DNA of 64,000 nucleotides, taken from Akkermansiaceae bacterium UBA5689 (lineage in GTDB: Bacteria; Verrucomicrobiota; Verrucomicrobiia; Verrucomicrobiales; Akkermansiaceae). A program made the position numbers and the translations under genes. The first letter of the stretch is position 1; each line of letters starts with the position of its first letter. This document shows, piece after piece, positions 17,712 through 25,141 of this stretch. The notes under the pieces are model-generated. The model did not search any database and was not told the DNA's origin. It worked only from the letters and a program-made list of their open reading frames with translations. The stretch lies in NCBI GenBank assembly GCA_002420305.1, contig DIHT01000149.1, forward strand, positions 6,106 through 70,105. Direction: 5' to 3'.

Positions 17712-18467
17712 CTACAAGATATCGTCGACAGGGATCTTCCCATTCGTAGCTACCACTGACCAGACATCCGGAAGAGTGGGATGGGGAGTCAGGTCCACCT
17801 TTCCTCCACCTGACTCGACAAGGAGGATTCCTGCGGCCACGTCCCAGAGAGAAATCCGGGATTCAATGTAGCCGTCAAGGCGCCCAGTCGCAATGTAGGC
17901 CATTCCCAGGGCGGCGGACCCCATCATTCGCATTTTACGTGCCCGGGTAGAGGCGCGCTCAAACCTTTCGAGGCCCGTCGTAAGGGCCTCTTTATCCTTT
18001 CCGCAGCCCACGAAAAGGATGGCCTCCTCCAGAGCCTCTCGTGGTGAGCATGTAATCGTCCTCCCGTTAAGCATTGGAGCTCTTCCTTTTTCCACCGTCC
18101 AGAGCTCATCAAGCATCGGGTCATAAATGAGACCCATTATAATTTCGTTCCTCTCCTTGTTACGGAGCGCAATGGAGATGCAGAAATGAGGAATGCTATA
18201 GAGGTAATTTACGGTGCCATCTATCGGGTCGACGATCCATTGCATAGAAGCATCCTGATTGCCTGCAATTCCCTCCTCGCCATAGAGGCAGTAATCAGGA
18301 AAGGCGCTGAGAAGGTCCTCTGTAATCAAATCCTGAGACTTACGATCCAGAGCCAGCTTCACATCATGATGCTGCGCTTCATCAATTTCCTTAGGGAGAT
18401 GAAAATTGGACTTGAGAAGATCACCTGCGCGGCGGGCGGCTCGCTCGGCCGCTTGAAGGGGTGTCAT
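17712..18467 (-). CDS. Inositol monophosphatase family protein (SuhB-like)
   Basis: A 251-residue member of the lithium-sensitive, magnesium-dependent phosphatase superfamily. Metal-binding motifs are plain: GEEG (near residue 75), the DPIDGTVNY signature with its two Asp residues, and WDVAAGILLVESGGG in the C-terminal half. The substrate could be inositol-1-phosphate, a sugar phosphate, or 3'-phosphoadenosine phosphate; sequence alone cannot decide. It follows coaB by 78 bases on the same strand, suggesting cotranscription with the gmk-coaC-coaB group. Confidence 0.9.
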   Translation of the reverse strand: MTPLQAAERAARRAGDLLKSNFHLPKEIDEAQHHDVKLALDRKSQDLITEDLLSAFPDYCLYGEEGIAGNQDASMQWIVDPIDGTVNYLYSIPHFCISIALRNKERNEIIMGLIYDPMLDELWTVEKGRAPMLNGRTITCSPREALEEAILFVGCGKDKEALTTGLERFERASTRARKMRMMGSAALGMAYIATGRLDGYIESRISLWDVAAGILLVESGGGKVDLTPHPTLPDVWSVVATNGKIPVDDIL

Positions 18468-18545
18468 ATAGGTGATGGAAACCTATAAGAGATAAGATTG
18501 ACACCGCTATTTCAGGGAAAGCCAATAACCGTATGGTCTATACGG

Positions 18546-19187
18546 TTAGCTGCCTACGACCTTAAGTTCATGGATCGCCTGGAGAAGGGTGTGAGCAAGA
18601 CGTTCCTTGCTGTCTATCGGGATGGGTCTTGTGTGCTCGGGATAGACAAGAAGAACTTCGTTATGATCAGAGTCGAAACCGATTCCCTTTTTGGAGATGT
18701 CGTTGGCCACGACTAGATCGCATTCCTTCTGACGTAATTTTTCCCGTGCATTAGTTTCGAGGTTTTCGGTCTCAGCCGCGAATCCTACGAGGATCCCGTC
18801 GTATTTGAACTGGTGGCGTGCGGATCCCAAAATGTCAGGGTTTTGGACTAGCTCGAGAGTGAGGGCATCTGCGGTTTTCTTAATCTTGCTGTCGGAGACG
18901 GAAGCGGGGCGATAGTCGGCCACCGCTGCCGAAAAAATTGCAGCATCCTTCCCTCCGATCTTAAGCTTTACGGCTTCCAGCATTTCCTGAGCAGTTTCGA
19001 CGGGGATAAAATCAACATGGGATGGAATATCGAGGCTGGTAGGTCCCGAGATGAGAGTAACGCGGTGTCCAAGCTGTGCTCCTGCACTGGCAATAGCGTA
19101 TCCCATCTTCCCTGAGGATCGATTGGTGAGATAGCGAACCGGATCTATAGGCTCACGAGTGGCGCCGGCAGTAACAAGGAGGTTCAC
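18546..19187 (-). CDS. coaB: Phosphopantothenoylcysteine synthetase (stand-alone CoaB)
   Basis: CoaB condenses 4'-phosphopantothenate with cysteine in coenzyme A synthesis. The 213-residue product has VTAGATREPIDPVRYLTNRSSGKMG, written here only as its key parts VTAGATREPIDPVR and NRSSGKMG, then AAVADYRP, KIKK and GFAAETEN; all are marks of the CoaB half of the usual CoaBC fusion. Translation starts at a GTG (19187). It is encoded separately from coaC, 51 bases downstream. In most bacteria the two activities are fused; a split is known in some Firmicutes. Confidence 0.93.
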   Translation of the reverse strand: MNLLVTAGATREPIDPVRYLTNRSSGKMGYAIASAGAQLGHRVTLISGPTSLDIPSHVDFIPVETAQEMLEAVKLKIGGKDAAIFSAAVADYRPASVSDSKIKKTADALTLELVQNPDILGSARHQFKYDGILVGFAAETENLETNAREKLRQKECDLVVANDISKKGIGFDSDHNEVLLVYPEHTRPIPIDSKERLAHTLLQAIHELKVVGS

Positions 19188-19238
19188 GGCAAATCTTGGA
19201 GGGTCTGAAAGAGGATTGCGCTCGAGTCGGAGAGGCTT

Positions 19239-19775
19239 CTAATTGGCGGACTGTGAGTCGATCACTTCGAGGATGTCCTCGACAGGCACGAGTCGTCCAG
19301 CTCCCTCATATCCGCAGGCAAGCATTCCCGACGCGGATGGCCCAACGACTCGACAACCGTCTTCGGTGACCTGCGCAACATTGCGCTGGGTCGCTGGGTG
19401 CTGCCACATCTTTCCATTCATGGCCGGGGCGAGGATCACCGGTGACTTTGTGGCGAGATAGATGCTCGAAAGGGGGTCTGGGGCAAGGCCGTGGGCAAAA
19501 TTCCCGAGAGTATCAGCGCTCAGGGGAGCGACAAGAAGCAGGTCAGCACTGTCAGCGAGATCGATATGCCCTGGCTTCCACGACTGCTTTTCGTCCTCCA
19601 GTGAGACAAGAACCGGATTTCTGGAAAGAACCTGCAGAGTAAGGGGGGTAAGGAACTCCGTGGCTGTCTGTGTCATCACACAGTGCACGTCATGTCCTTT
19701 CTTGACCAGCTGCGATACAAGGTCTGCTGCCTTGTAAGCTGCAATTGATCCGGTAACACCAAGGACGATTTTCAT
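19239..19775 (-). CDS. coaC: Phosphopantothenoylcysteine decarboxylase (stand-alone CoaC)
   Basis: This flavoprotein decarboxylates 4'-phosphopantothenoylcysteine to 4'-phosphopantetheine. The 178-residue chain has the FMN-binding start VLGVTGSIAAYKAADL, the active-site histidine in GHIDLAD, the PAMNGKMW motif, and the substrate lid GMLACGYEGAGRL with its conserved Cys. It ends where the CoaB half would begin in a fused enzyme, so the pathway enzyme is split into two genes here. It lies 54 bases downstream of gmk; the rpoZ gene often found between them is absent. Confidence 0.94.
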   Translation of the reverse strand: MKIVLGVTGSIAAYKAADLVSQLVKKGHDVHCVMTQTATEFLTPLTLQVLSRNPVLVSLEDEKQSWKPGHIDLADSADLLLVAPLSADTLGNFAHGLAPDPLSSIYLATKSPVILAPAMNGKMWQHPATQRNVAQVTEDGCRVVGPSASGMLACGYEGAGRLVPVEDILEVIDSQSAN

Positions 19776-19829
19776 AAGTCGCAGTTAAACTCCATTCCCA
19801 GCGATGTCCCGAAGAATTTTCCGGAAGGC

Positions 19830-20435
19830 TTAAACGGTCTGGCGGAAACGTGAGACCCGGAGTCGCTCTGCCACCAGCAGGGACTTGCAGCGGCCGTAGT
19901 CATTGTCCTTCGATCCTGAGATGAGTTGATACGTATAGCGCCCTGCATGACTCATTTCTTCGAGTGCGTTACGTAATCTCAGAGTAATGACTTCCTCGGC
20001 GTCTGTGGCCCGGTTCGCAAGCCGCTCCCGTAATTCCTCCTCACTGGCTGGCATGACAAAGAGATCTACCAGGCTCTCCTTGATCAGTGGGTCTTCACAT
20101 GCGCGGACCTGATCGGCACCCTGGACGTCAATATCCATGACAACATCGTGACCTCTTTGAAGAAATTCGAGAACCTCGGACTTCAACGTTCCATAAAGGT
20201 TTTCGTGTACTTCGGCATGTTCGAGGAAATGTCCGACCCCAGCCTCAGTTCTGAATTCCTCCTTGGAAATAAAGTAGTAGTCCCGAGCATGCACCTCCCC
20301 GTTCCGTGCCTCACGAGTCGTGCAGGATATCGAGTAATGAGCTTCTCCATCCCTAGCCAGTCGCCGGCAAAGAGTTGTCTTGCCTGATCCAGAGGGGCCC
20401 GAGACAAGGAGGAGGACGCCTGTGCGCTGGGACAT
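19830..20435 (-). CDS. gmk: Guanylate kinase
   Basis: Gmk phosphorylates GMP to GDP. The 201-residue protein has the P-loop GPSGSGKTT at its N-terminus, the GMP-binding stretch SISCTTREARNGEVHARDYYF, quoted here by its core SCTTREAR and DYYF, and DIDVQGADQVR. It heads a probable minus-strand operon with coaC, coaB and a phosphatase gene, a common bacterial neighbourhood. Confidence 0.96.
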   Translation of the reverse strand: MSQRTGVLLLVSGPSGSGKTTLCRRLARDGEAHYSISCTTREARNGEVHARDYYFISKEEFRTEAGVGHFLEHAEVHENLYGTLKSEVLEFLQRGHDVVMDIDVQGADQVRACEDPLIKESLVDLFVMPASEEELRERLANRATDAEEVITLRLRNALEEMSHAGRYTYQLISGSKDNDYGRCKSLLVAERLRVSRFRQTV

Positions 20436-20629
20436 ACGTGACTGTCAAAGAAAACACCCAAGGATGCAAGAGCAGCTATGATCTACGGCTGATTTTGAGG
20501 GACGGTATGGTAGTAAAGAGCAGAAGTCAGGATCTTGCGACCTTTGCTCCCTGAAGGGTCATGGATGCCACCAGGTAGTGCGTTGTTATGGCGGACGCCT
20601 CGGAATCAACCGTCTTACCGGAGTAGTCT

Positions 20630-21154
20630 ATGTCAGAACCAATAAAGTTATATGTGGTGTGCGGTCCCCCGGCTGGTGGAAAAACATGCTACGGAAAGCA
20701 ACTGGCTTCCCGACTTGGTGCGGTGCTTGTCGACAGCGATATTGCCACCGAGCCAGTAGTCCAAGCCGGAATGGAGGCGGCAGGACTCTCTCCTGATGAT
20801 CGAGATTCAGCTCGTTATAAGGACCTCTTCCGTGATCCGGTCTACGAGTCTCTCTTCCGATTGGCGGAAGTGAATCTTGTCAGCCTTCCTGTAGTCCTGG
20901 TTGCACCTTTTACGCGGGAGTCTCAGGAGAAGGATTGGCCAGTCAGGCTCAAAAACAGGTTCAGGGTGCCGGTAGAGATACATTTTGTAACCTGCCAGCC
21001 AGAAATCAGGCTGGAGCGCATGAGGAACCGGGGAGAGGCCAGAGACGCTGCGAAGCTAAATAACTGGAGTTCCCATTTAGCCAGCGTAGCGAGTGGGCTG
21101 CCACCCTTTGAGCATGTTCTCGTGGCAACCTGTCAGGAGGGTTCTAGCGAATAG
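20630..21154 (+). CDS. Small P-loop kinase/AAA_33-type ATPase
   Basis: A 174-residue P-loop protein with the Walker A sequence GPPAGGKT near residue 12 and a following VDSDIAT strand. Later come a hydrophobic VVLVAPF strand and an arginine-rich lid (RLERMRNRGEARD). This layout fits the small nucleotide/zeta-toxin-like kinase group (AAA_33). The substrate is unknown; candidates include a sugar or gluconate-like kinase, RNA ends, or a small molecule. No antitoxin-like partner gene is adjacent, so a toxin role is not supported. It starts divergently from gmk and converges on the fucose operon, with a 40-base gap. Confidence 0.7.
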   Translation: MSEPIKLYVVCGPPAGGKTCYGKQLASRLGAVLVDSDIATEPVVQAGMEAAGLSPDDRDSARYKDLFRDPVYESLFRLAEVNLVSLPVVLVAPFTRESQEKDWPVRLKNRFRVPVEIHFVTCQPEIRLERMRNRGEARDAAKLNNWSSHLASVASGLPPFEHVLVATCQEGSSE

Positions 21155-21194
21155 GGGGGTAGACCGAAGGATTGGCTCCCCGATCTGTCTGCTT

Positions 21195-21995
21195 TCAGGA
21201 GTCCTCCTTTTCAATGTCCCCGTAGGAGCGATCGAAGTGGACATAACCTCCATCAATGTGATGAATCTGCCCGGTCGTATGGCCCGAGCAGGAGGAGGCG
21301 AGGAAAACGATGGCATTTCCCATCTCTTCTGCGCTGGTCATACGCCCACCCAGAGGAATACGGGCCCGGATCGATTCGAGTGTCTGCTCTGGATTTTCAA
21401 CCGTCTTGATCCAGGAATCGTACATTGGAGTCCATACCTCAGCCGGAACAACGGTGTTCACCCGGATCCCGTGTTCAGCGAGGTCTACCGCCCATTCCCG
21501 GGTAAGGCCGTGGATAGCCCCTTTGGAGGCAGCATACCCCGAGGTGCCTCCCTGACCGGTGACCGCAAGCTTGGAGGAGACGTTGATGATGAAGCCGTTG
21601 CTTGAAATCAGTGATTCGAGGGCAAAGTGAGTGAGGTTGTAGAGATGAAAGAGGTTCCGTTCGAGTGAGGCAATAAATGCCCCGGGGCCGGCCCTCAGGC
21701 CCACTCCATCGTTGACGCCAGCATTGTGAACAATTCCGTCAATCCGGCCGAAGCAGTCGATGGTTGCTTCCACGGCGGACTGGCAAGCCTTTACGTCGGT
21801 CAGCTCAGTCTCGATCATGAGACCCCGGGGCGAGTTTGCCCCGATGCGTTCAAGGAGAGCAGAACCGGTGTCTGGGCTGCGCCCAACAATGACGGGGATC
21901 GCTCCTTCCTGTGCAAAAGTCTCGACCGCGGCAGCTCCGATGCCCTTGGCGCCTCCGGTAACAATGACTACTTTGTCTTTTAGCTTCAGGTCCAT
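21195..21995 (-). CDS. L-fucose dehydrogenase (SDR family)
   Basis: A 266-residue short-chain dehydrogenase expected to oxidise L-fucose to L-fuconolactone with NAD(P)+. The nucleotide-binding motif is VTGGAKGIG, with NAG in HNAGVND, the catalytic Ser in INVSSK, and Y-x-x-x-K as YAASK. The C-terminal AEVWTPMYDSWI and HIDGGYVHFDRSY segments resemble fucose dehydrogenases of the oxidative fucose pathway. I chose the ATG at 21995, seven bases after the upstream dehydratase stop, giving tight coupling. The substrate is inferred mainly from the operon. Confidence 0.8.
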   Translation of the reverse strand: MDLKLKDKVVIVTGGAKGIGAAAVETFAQEGAIPVIVGRSPDTGSALLERIGANSPRGLMIETELTDVKACQSAVEATIDCFGRIDGIVHNAGVNDGVGLRAGPGAFIASLERNLFHLYNLTHFALESLISSNGFIINVSSKLAVTGQGGTSGYAASKGAIHGLTREWAVDLAEHGIRVNTVVPAEVWTPMYDSWIKTVENPEQTLESIRARIPLGGRMTSAEEMGNAIVFLASSCSGHTTGQIHHIDGGYVHFDRSYGDIEKEDS

Positions 21996-22002
21996 TTCTA
22001 AC

Positions 22003-23271
22003 TCAGGTGGCGGGGAATCTTGCAAGGGTGTCGGGTTTCATCTCGATGGAAAAACCCGGAGCCATGGGTGCCTGGTATCGCCCATCTTTTAGTATGCAGG
22101 GAGTGACAAAGTGCTCGTGCAGATGGTCTACATATTCAGCGACCTTTCCTTCCCATGATCCCGAGATGCAGAGGTAATCGATCATGGAAAGATGTTGCAC
22201 GTATTCACAGAGGCCCACTCCTCCGGCATGAGGGCATATCGGTTTCCCAAATTTTGCGGCCATGAGCATGATCGCGAGGTTTTCGTTCAACCCTCCCACT
22301 CGGGTGGCATCAATCTGGACTACGTCGATGGCATCCGCCTGTAGGAATTGCTTGAAGATAATCCGGTTTTGACAGCACTCGCCAGTGGCCACCTTGATAG
22401 GGTGGATTCCTTCGCGAACCTGCCGGTGCCCGAGAATATCATCCGGCGAGGTCGGTTCCTCGAGAAACCAGAGATCAAAATCTGCAAGTGACTTCATCCA
22501 CTCCACAGCCTCAGAAGGCTCCCACACCTGATTGGCATCCACCATTAGGGTGATGTTATTACCAACAACCTCGCGGACAGTTTTGAGGCGGCGGACATCG
22601 TCTTCAAGGTCTCGGCCAACCTTGAGTTTGAGATGTGTCCACCCGGCCTCGACGGCCTCTCTACAAAGGCTACGAAGTTTATCATCTGAGTAGCCCAGCC
22701 ACCCTGCAGAGGTCGTATACGCTGGATAGCCCCGGGCGAGGAGAAGCTGGAGACGCTCATCACGACCCTCCCGGGTTTTTTCCAGGATGTCATATGCTTC
22801 ATGCGGGGTGAGAGCGTTGGTAAGATACCTGAAATCGAGACACCGGACGATTTCCTCCGAGGTCATTTCATTCACAAGCTGCCATACGGGTTTGCCTTCC
22901 TCACGGGCCCAGAGGTCCCACACCGCATTGACCACTGCGCCGGTAGCGAGGTGAATGACTCCCTTATCGGGTCCTACCCACCGCAACTGGGAGTCGCCGG
23001 TGACATGGCGCCAGAATGCGCCCATGTCTGACACGATTTCCTTGAGCGAGCAGCCTACAACCAGTGGCGCGAGCGACTCGATGGCCGCGACACACAGTTC
23101 ATTGCCTCGACCGAGGGTGAAAGTCAGCCCATGACCTTCATGATCCCCATCGGTCTCGAGAATGACATAGGCCGCGGAGTAGTCGGGATCCGGATTCATC
23201 GCGTCGGACCCGTCCAGCTGAGCAGACGTGTCGAAGCGCGTATCGTGAGTCCTTAAGCCGGTGATTCTCAA
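22003..23271 (-). CDS. fucD: L-fuconate dehydratase (enolase superfamily)
   Basis: FucD removes water from L-fuconate to give 2-keto-3-deoxy-L-fuconate. Family hallmarks are unusually complete: the N-terminal DGSDAMNPDPDYSAAYV, the general base Lys in HLKLKVGRD, metal ligands in MVDANQVW, FLEEPTSPDD and VATGECCQNR, and the catalytic His in CPHAGGVGL. No ATG precedes the conserved start. The TTG at 23271 (LRITGLRTHDTRF) aligns with the family N-terminus and leaves a 19-base gap after the hydrolase; another TTG at 23349 would overlap that gene. About 422 residues. Confidence 0.93.
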   Translation of the reverse strand: MRITGLRTHDTRFDTSAQLDGSDAMNPDPDYSAAYVILETDGDHEGHGLTFTLGRGNELCVAAIESLAPLVVGCSLKEIVSDMGAFWRHVTGDSQLRWVGPDKGVIHLATGAVVNAVWDLWAREEGKPVWQLVNEMTSEEIVRCLDFRYLTNALTPHEAYDILEKTREGRDERLQLLLARGYPAYTTSAGWLGYSDDKLRSLCREAVEAGWTHLKLKVGRDLEDDVRRLKTVREVVGNNITLMVDANQVWEPSEAVEWMKSLADFDLWFLEEPTSPDDILGHRQVREGIHPIKVATGECCQNRIIFKQFLQADAIDVVQIDATRVGGLNENLAIMLMAAKFGKPICPHAGGVGLCEYVQHLSMIDYLCISGSWEGKVAEYVDHLHEHFVTPCILKDGRYQAPMAPGFSIEMKPDTLARFPAT

Positions 23272-23290
23272 GTTTGCAGGAGGATGAGCT

Positions 23291-24148
23291 CTATAGTTCC
23301 CTGGTCGCGACTTGCCTCTGGACTCCGAGACCGTCAATTCCGAGTTCAAAGACGTCTCCCTCTTCTACGAAGCGGGGAGGGTCAAAGCCGATACCGACTC
23401 CTGCAGGTGTTCCCGTTGAGATGACATCCCCTGGCAGCAGGGACATGAATTTACTCACGTAGGCAACGAGGTGGGGAATCGGGAAGATTAGGTCACTGGT
23501 ATTGCTGTCCTGAAGGGTCTCTCCATTGCGCTCGAGCCAGAGTTGCAGGTTACCTGGATCGGGCACCTCGTCGGTGGTGGCAAGAAATGGGCCAAAAGGG
23601 GCAAAGGTATCTGCTGACTTTCCCTTAACCCATTGGCCTGTGCCCTCGAGCTGCCACTCTCGCTCTGAATAGTCATTGTGAACGGCAAATCCGGCAATGT
23701 AGTCGAGTGCGTCACTTTCTTTCACATATTTGGCGTGTTTGCCGATTACGAATGCGAGTTCAACTTCCCAATCCGTTTTTACGGAGTCTTTTGGGATCAC
23801 AAGATTGTCGTATGGGCCGGACCATGCCGAGGTCGCTTTGGAGAAGAGGACAGGTTCGGCAGGCGGTTCGAGTCCGCCCTCCGCAGCGTGCGCAGCGTAA
23901 TTCAGGCCGATACATATGATTTTCGAGGGGCGTGCAATAGCGGGCGCGAGGGTCACTTCGGAAGCCTTGACCTTGGGGGCGGTATCTTCCTGTTCCCCCA
24001 GCCAGACCCGGAGACGGGTGAGCCCATCATGACCGAAGAACGCTTCATTCCAGTCTTCACCAAAACCAGAGGCGTCGAGAATAGTTTCTGCATCGAGGAA
24101 GAGACCGGGAGTAGGGGAGCCATTCTTTAGGAATCGAGTAAGTTTCAT
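23291..24148 (-). CDS. 2,4-diketo-3-deoxy-L-fuconate hydrolase (FAH family)
   Basis: A 285-residue fumarylacetoacetate-hydrolase-fold enzyme, expected to cleave 2,4-diketo-3-deoxy-L-fuconate into pyruvate and L-lactate. Family features are IICIGLNYAAHAAEGG, PVLFSKATSAW, the metal-binding EVELAFVIGKHAKYV, YIAGFAVHNDYSEREWQ and the C-terminal GDVISTGTPAGVG with the FEL motif. The FAH family covers several diketo acid substrates; the specific assignment rests on being placed between the two enzymes that make its substrate. It is third-from-last in the operon and follows the SDR gene by 48 bases. Confidence 0.88.
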   Translation of the reverse strand: MKLTRFLKNGSPTPGLFLDAETILDASGFGEDWNEAFFGHDGLTRLRVWLGEQEDTAPKVKASEVTLAPAIARPSKIICIGLNYAAHAAEGGLEPPAEPVLFSKATSAWSGPYDNLVIPKDSVKTDWEVELAFVIGKHAKYVKESDALDYIAGFAVHNDYSEREWQLEGTGQWVKGKSADTFAPFGPFLATTDEVPDPGNLQLWLERNGETLQDSNTSDLIFPIPHLVAYVSKFMSLLPGDVISTGTPAGVGIGFDPPRFVEEGDVFELGIDGLGVQRQVATREL

Positions 24149-24196
24149 TGCAGGATAGGGGTAGTATTTGCTCTATGCGTTTTGAGGGTGAGAAGC

Positions 24197-24946
24197 CTAG
24201 CGGAGATTCGTCACTCCGCCATCGATTTCGAAAGCGCTGCCGGTAATGAACCCGGCTTTGTCGGAAGAGAGGTAGCCGACCATTCCGGCAATTTCTTCAG
24301 GACTACCCATTCGTCCGATAGGCTGCCACTCACTCAGCGTTTTGAATATTTCCGGGCGTTGTTCTTCAGGGTAGTTCTTTGCGAGGTACCCGTCGACAAA
24401 TGGAGTATGAACTCTCCCTGGGCACACGCAGTTCGAGCGGATACCTTGGTCGATGTAGTCGCGTGCAATTGACATCGTCATGCTAAGGACCGCTCCCTTT
24501 GACATGGAATATGCGAATCGCTCAGAGATTCCCAGATACGAGGCCACGGAGGCAAGGTTCACTACGCATCCTCCTCCGGCTTTGACCATTTTTGGTATGG
24601 CAAAGTGGAGACAGTGATACATCCCTTTCACATTGACCTCATATATCCGGTCCATTTCCTCCGGGGAGCACTCTTCTACATTTCCGACTGAGGCGACACC
24701 GGCGTTATTGACGAGAACCTGAGGAGGATCGAACTGTTCGAATGCATTCCGAACTGACTCTGTTTGTGAGACGTCGCATGGAATGACCCGGGCGGTCCCT
24801 CCGGCGTTCGCAATCAGGGTAGAGCTTTCCTCGCCGCCGGCCTCATCGACCTCAAGAATGATAATTTCGTGGCCCTGACCACTGAGTTCCAGGGCAATGG
24901 CACGGCCAATTCCAGAACCGGCTCCAGTGACAACTGCGATACTCAC
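24197..24946 (-). CDS. 2-keto-3-deoxy-L-fuconate dehydrogenase (SDR family)
   Basis: First gene of the fucose operon: a short-chain dehydrogenase expected to oxidise 2-keto-3-deoxy-L-fuconate at C4. It has VTGAGSGIGRA, NNAGVASVG, the catalytic Ser in NLASVAS, YSMSK and the C-terminal ITGSAFEIDGGVTNLR typical of KDF dehydrogenases. The frame is open to a TTG at 24958, but the GTG at 24946 puts the start four residues before the first strand, which suits the family; about 249 residues. An inverted repeat lies about 40 bases upstream. Confidence 0.86.
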   Translation of the reverse strand: MSIAVVTGAGSGIGRAIALELSGQGHEIIILEVDEAGGEESSTLIANAGGTARVIPCDVSQTESVRNAFEQFDPPQVLVNNAGVASVGNVEECSPEEMDRIYEVNVKGMYHCLHFAIPKMVKAGGGCVVNLASVASYLGISERFAYSMSKGAVLSMTMSIARDYIDQGIRSNCVCPGRVHTPFVDGYLAKNYPEEQRPEIFKTLSEWQPIGRMGSPEEIAGMVGYLSSDKAGFITGSAFEIDGGVTNLR

Positions 24947-24988
24947 GGAGGGAGACAATATCGAAACAGCCCTCAGGCCAAGGGGTTT

Positions 24989-25004
24989 TCCATATTGCTA
25001 TGGA
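24989..25004. promoter_or_regulatory. Inverted repeat upstream of the fucose operon
   Basis: TCCATA (24989-24994) and TATGGA (24999-25004) flank TTGC, a perfect 6-4-6 dyad. It is positioned where an operator could overlap the operon promoter on the minus strand. No regulator gene is adjacent, so its binding protein is unknown. The remaining gap up to 25141 also contains the hairpin at 25090-25111 and no gene. Confidence 0.35.
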
Positions 25005-25089
25005 GGGAGGCTCTCAGAATAGGGGTTATTGCAGGGGAGTTAATTTAAAAGGCTTAAGTGCCAGAATACTAGCGGGGTCGAGGCCATAG

Positions 25090-25111
25090 CCCGGGAGGAG
25101 AGTATCCCGGG
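25090..25111. terminator. Hairpin downstream of the squalene-cyclase-like gene
   Basis: CCCGGGA (25090-25096) and TCCCGGG (25105-25111) form a perfect 7-bp GC-rich stem with an 8-base loop, 30 bases after the stop of the minus-strand gene at 25142. It lacks a T tract, so it may stabilise the message end or stop transcription only weakly. Confidence 0.4.
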
Positions 25112-25141
25112 TGTTGCCCGTTCGGCCCAACCCAATGATGA

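Noticed and set aside
20630..21154. Zeta-type toxin of a toxin-antitoxin pair
   Set aside because: The P-loop kinase fold is compatible, but there is no small partner gene next to it.
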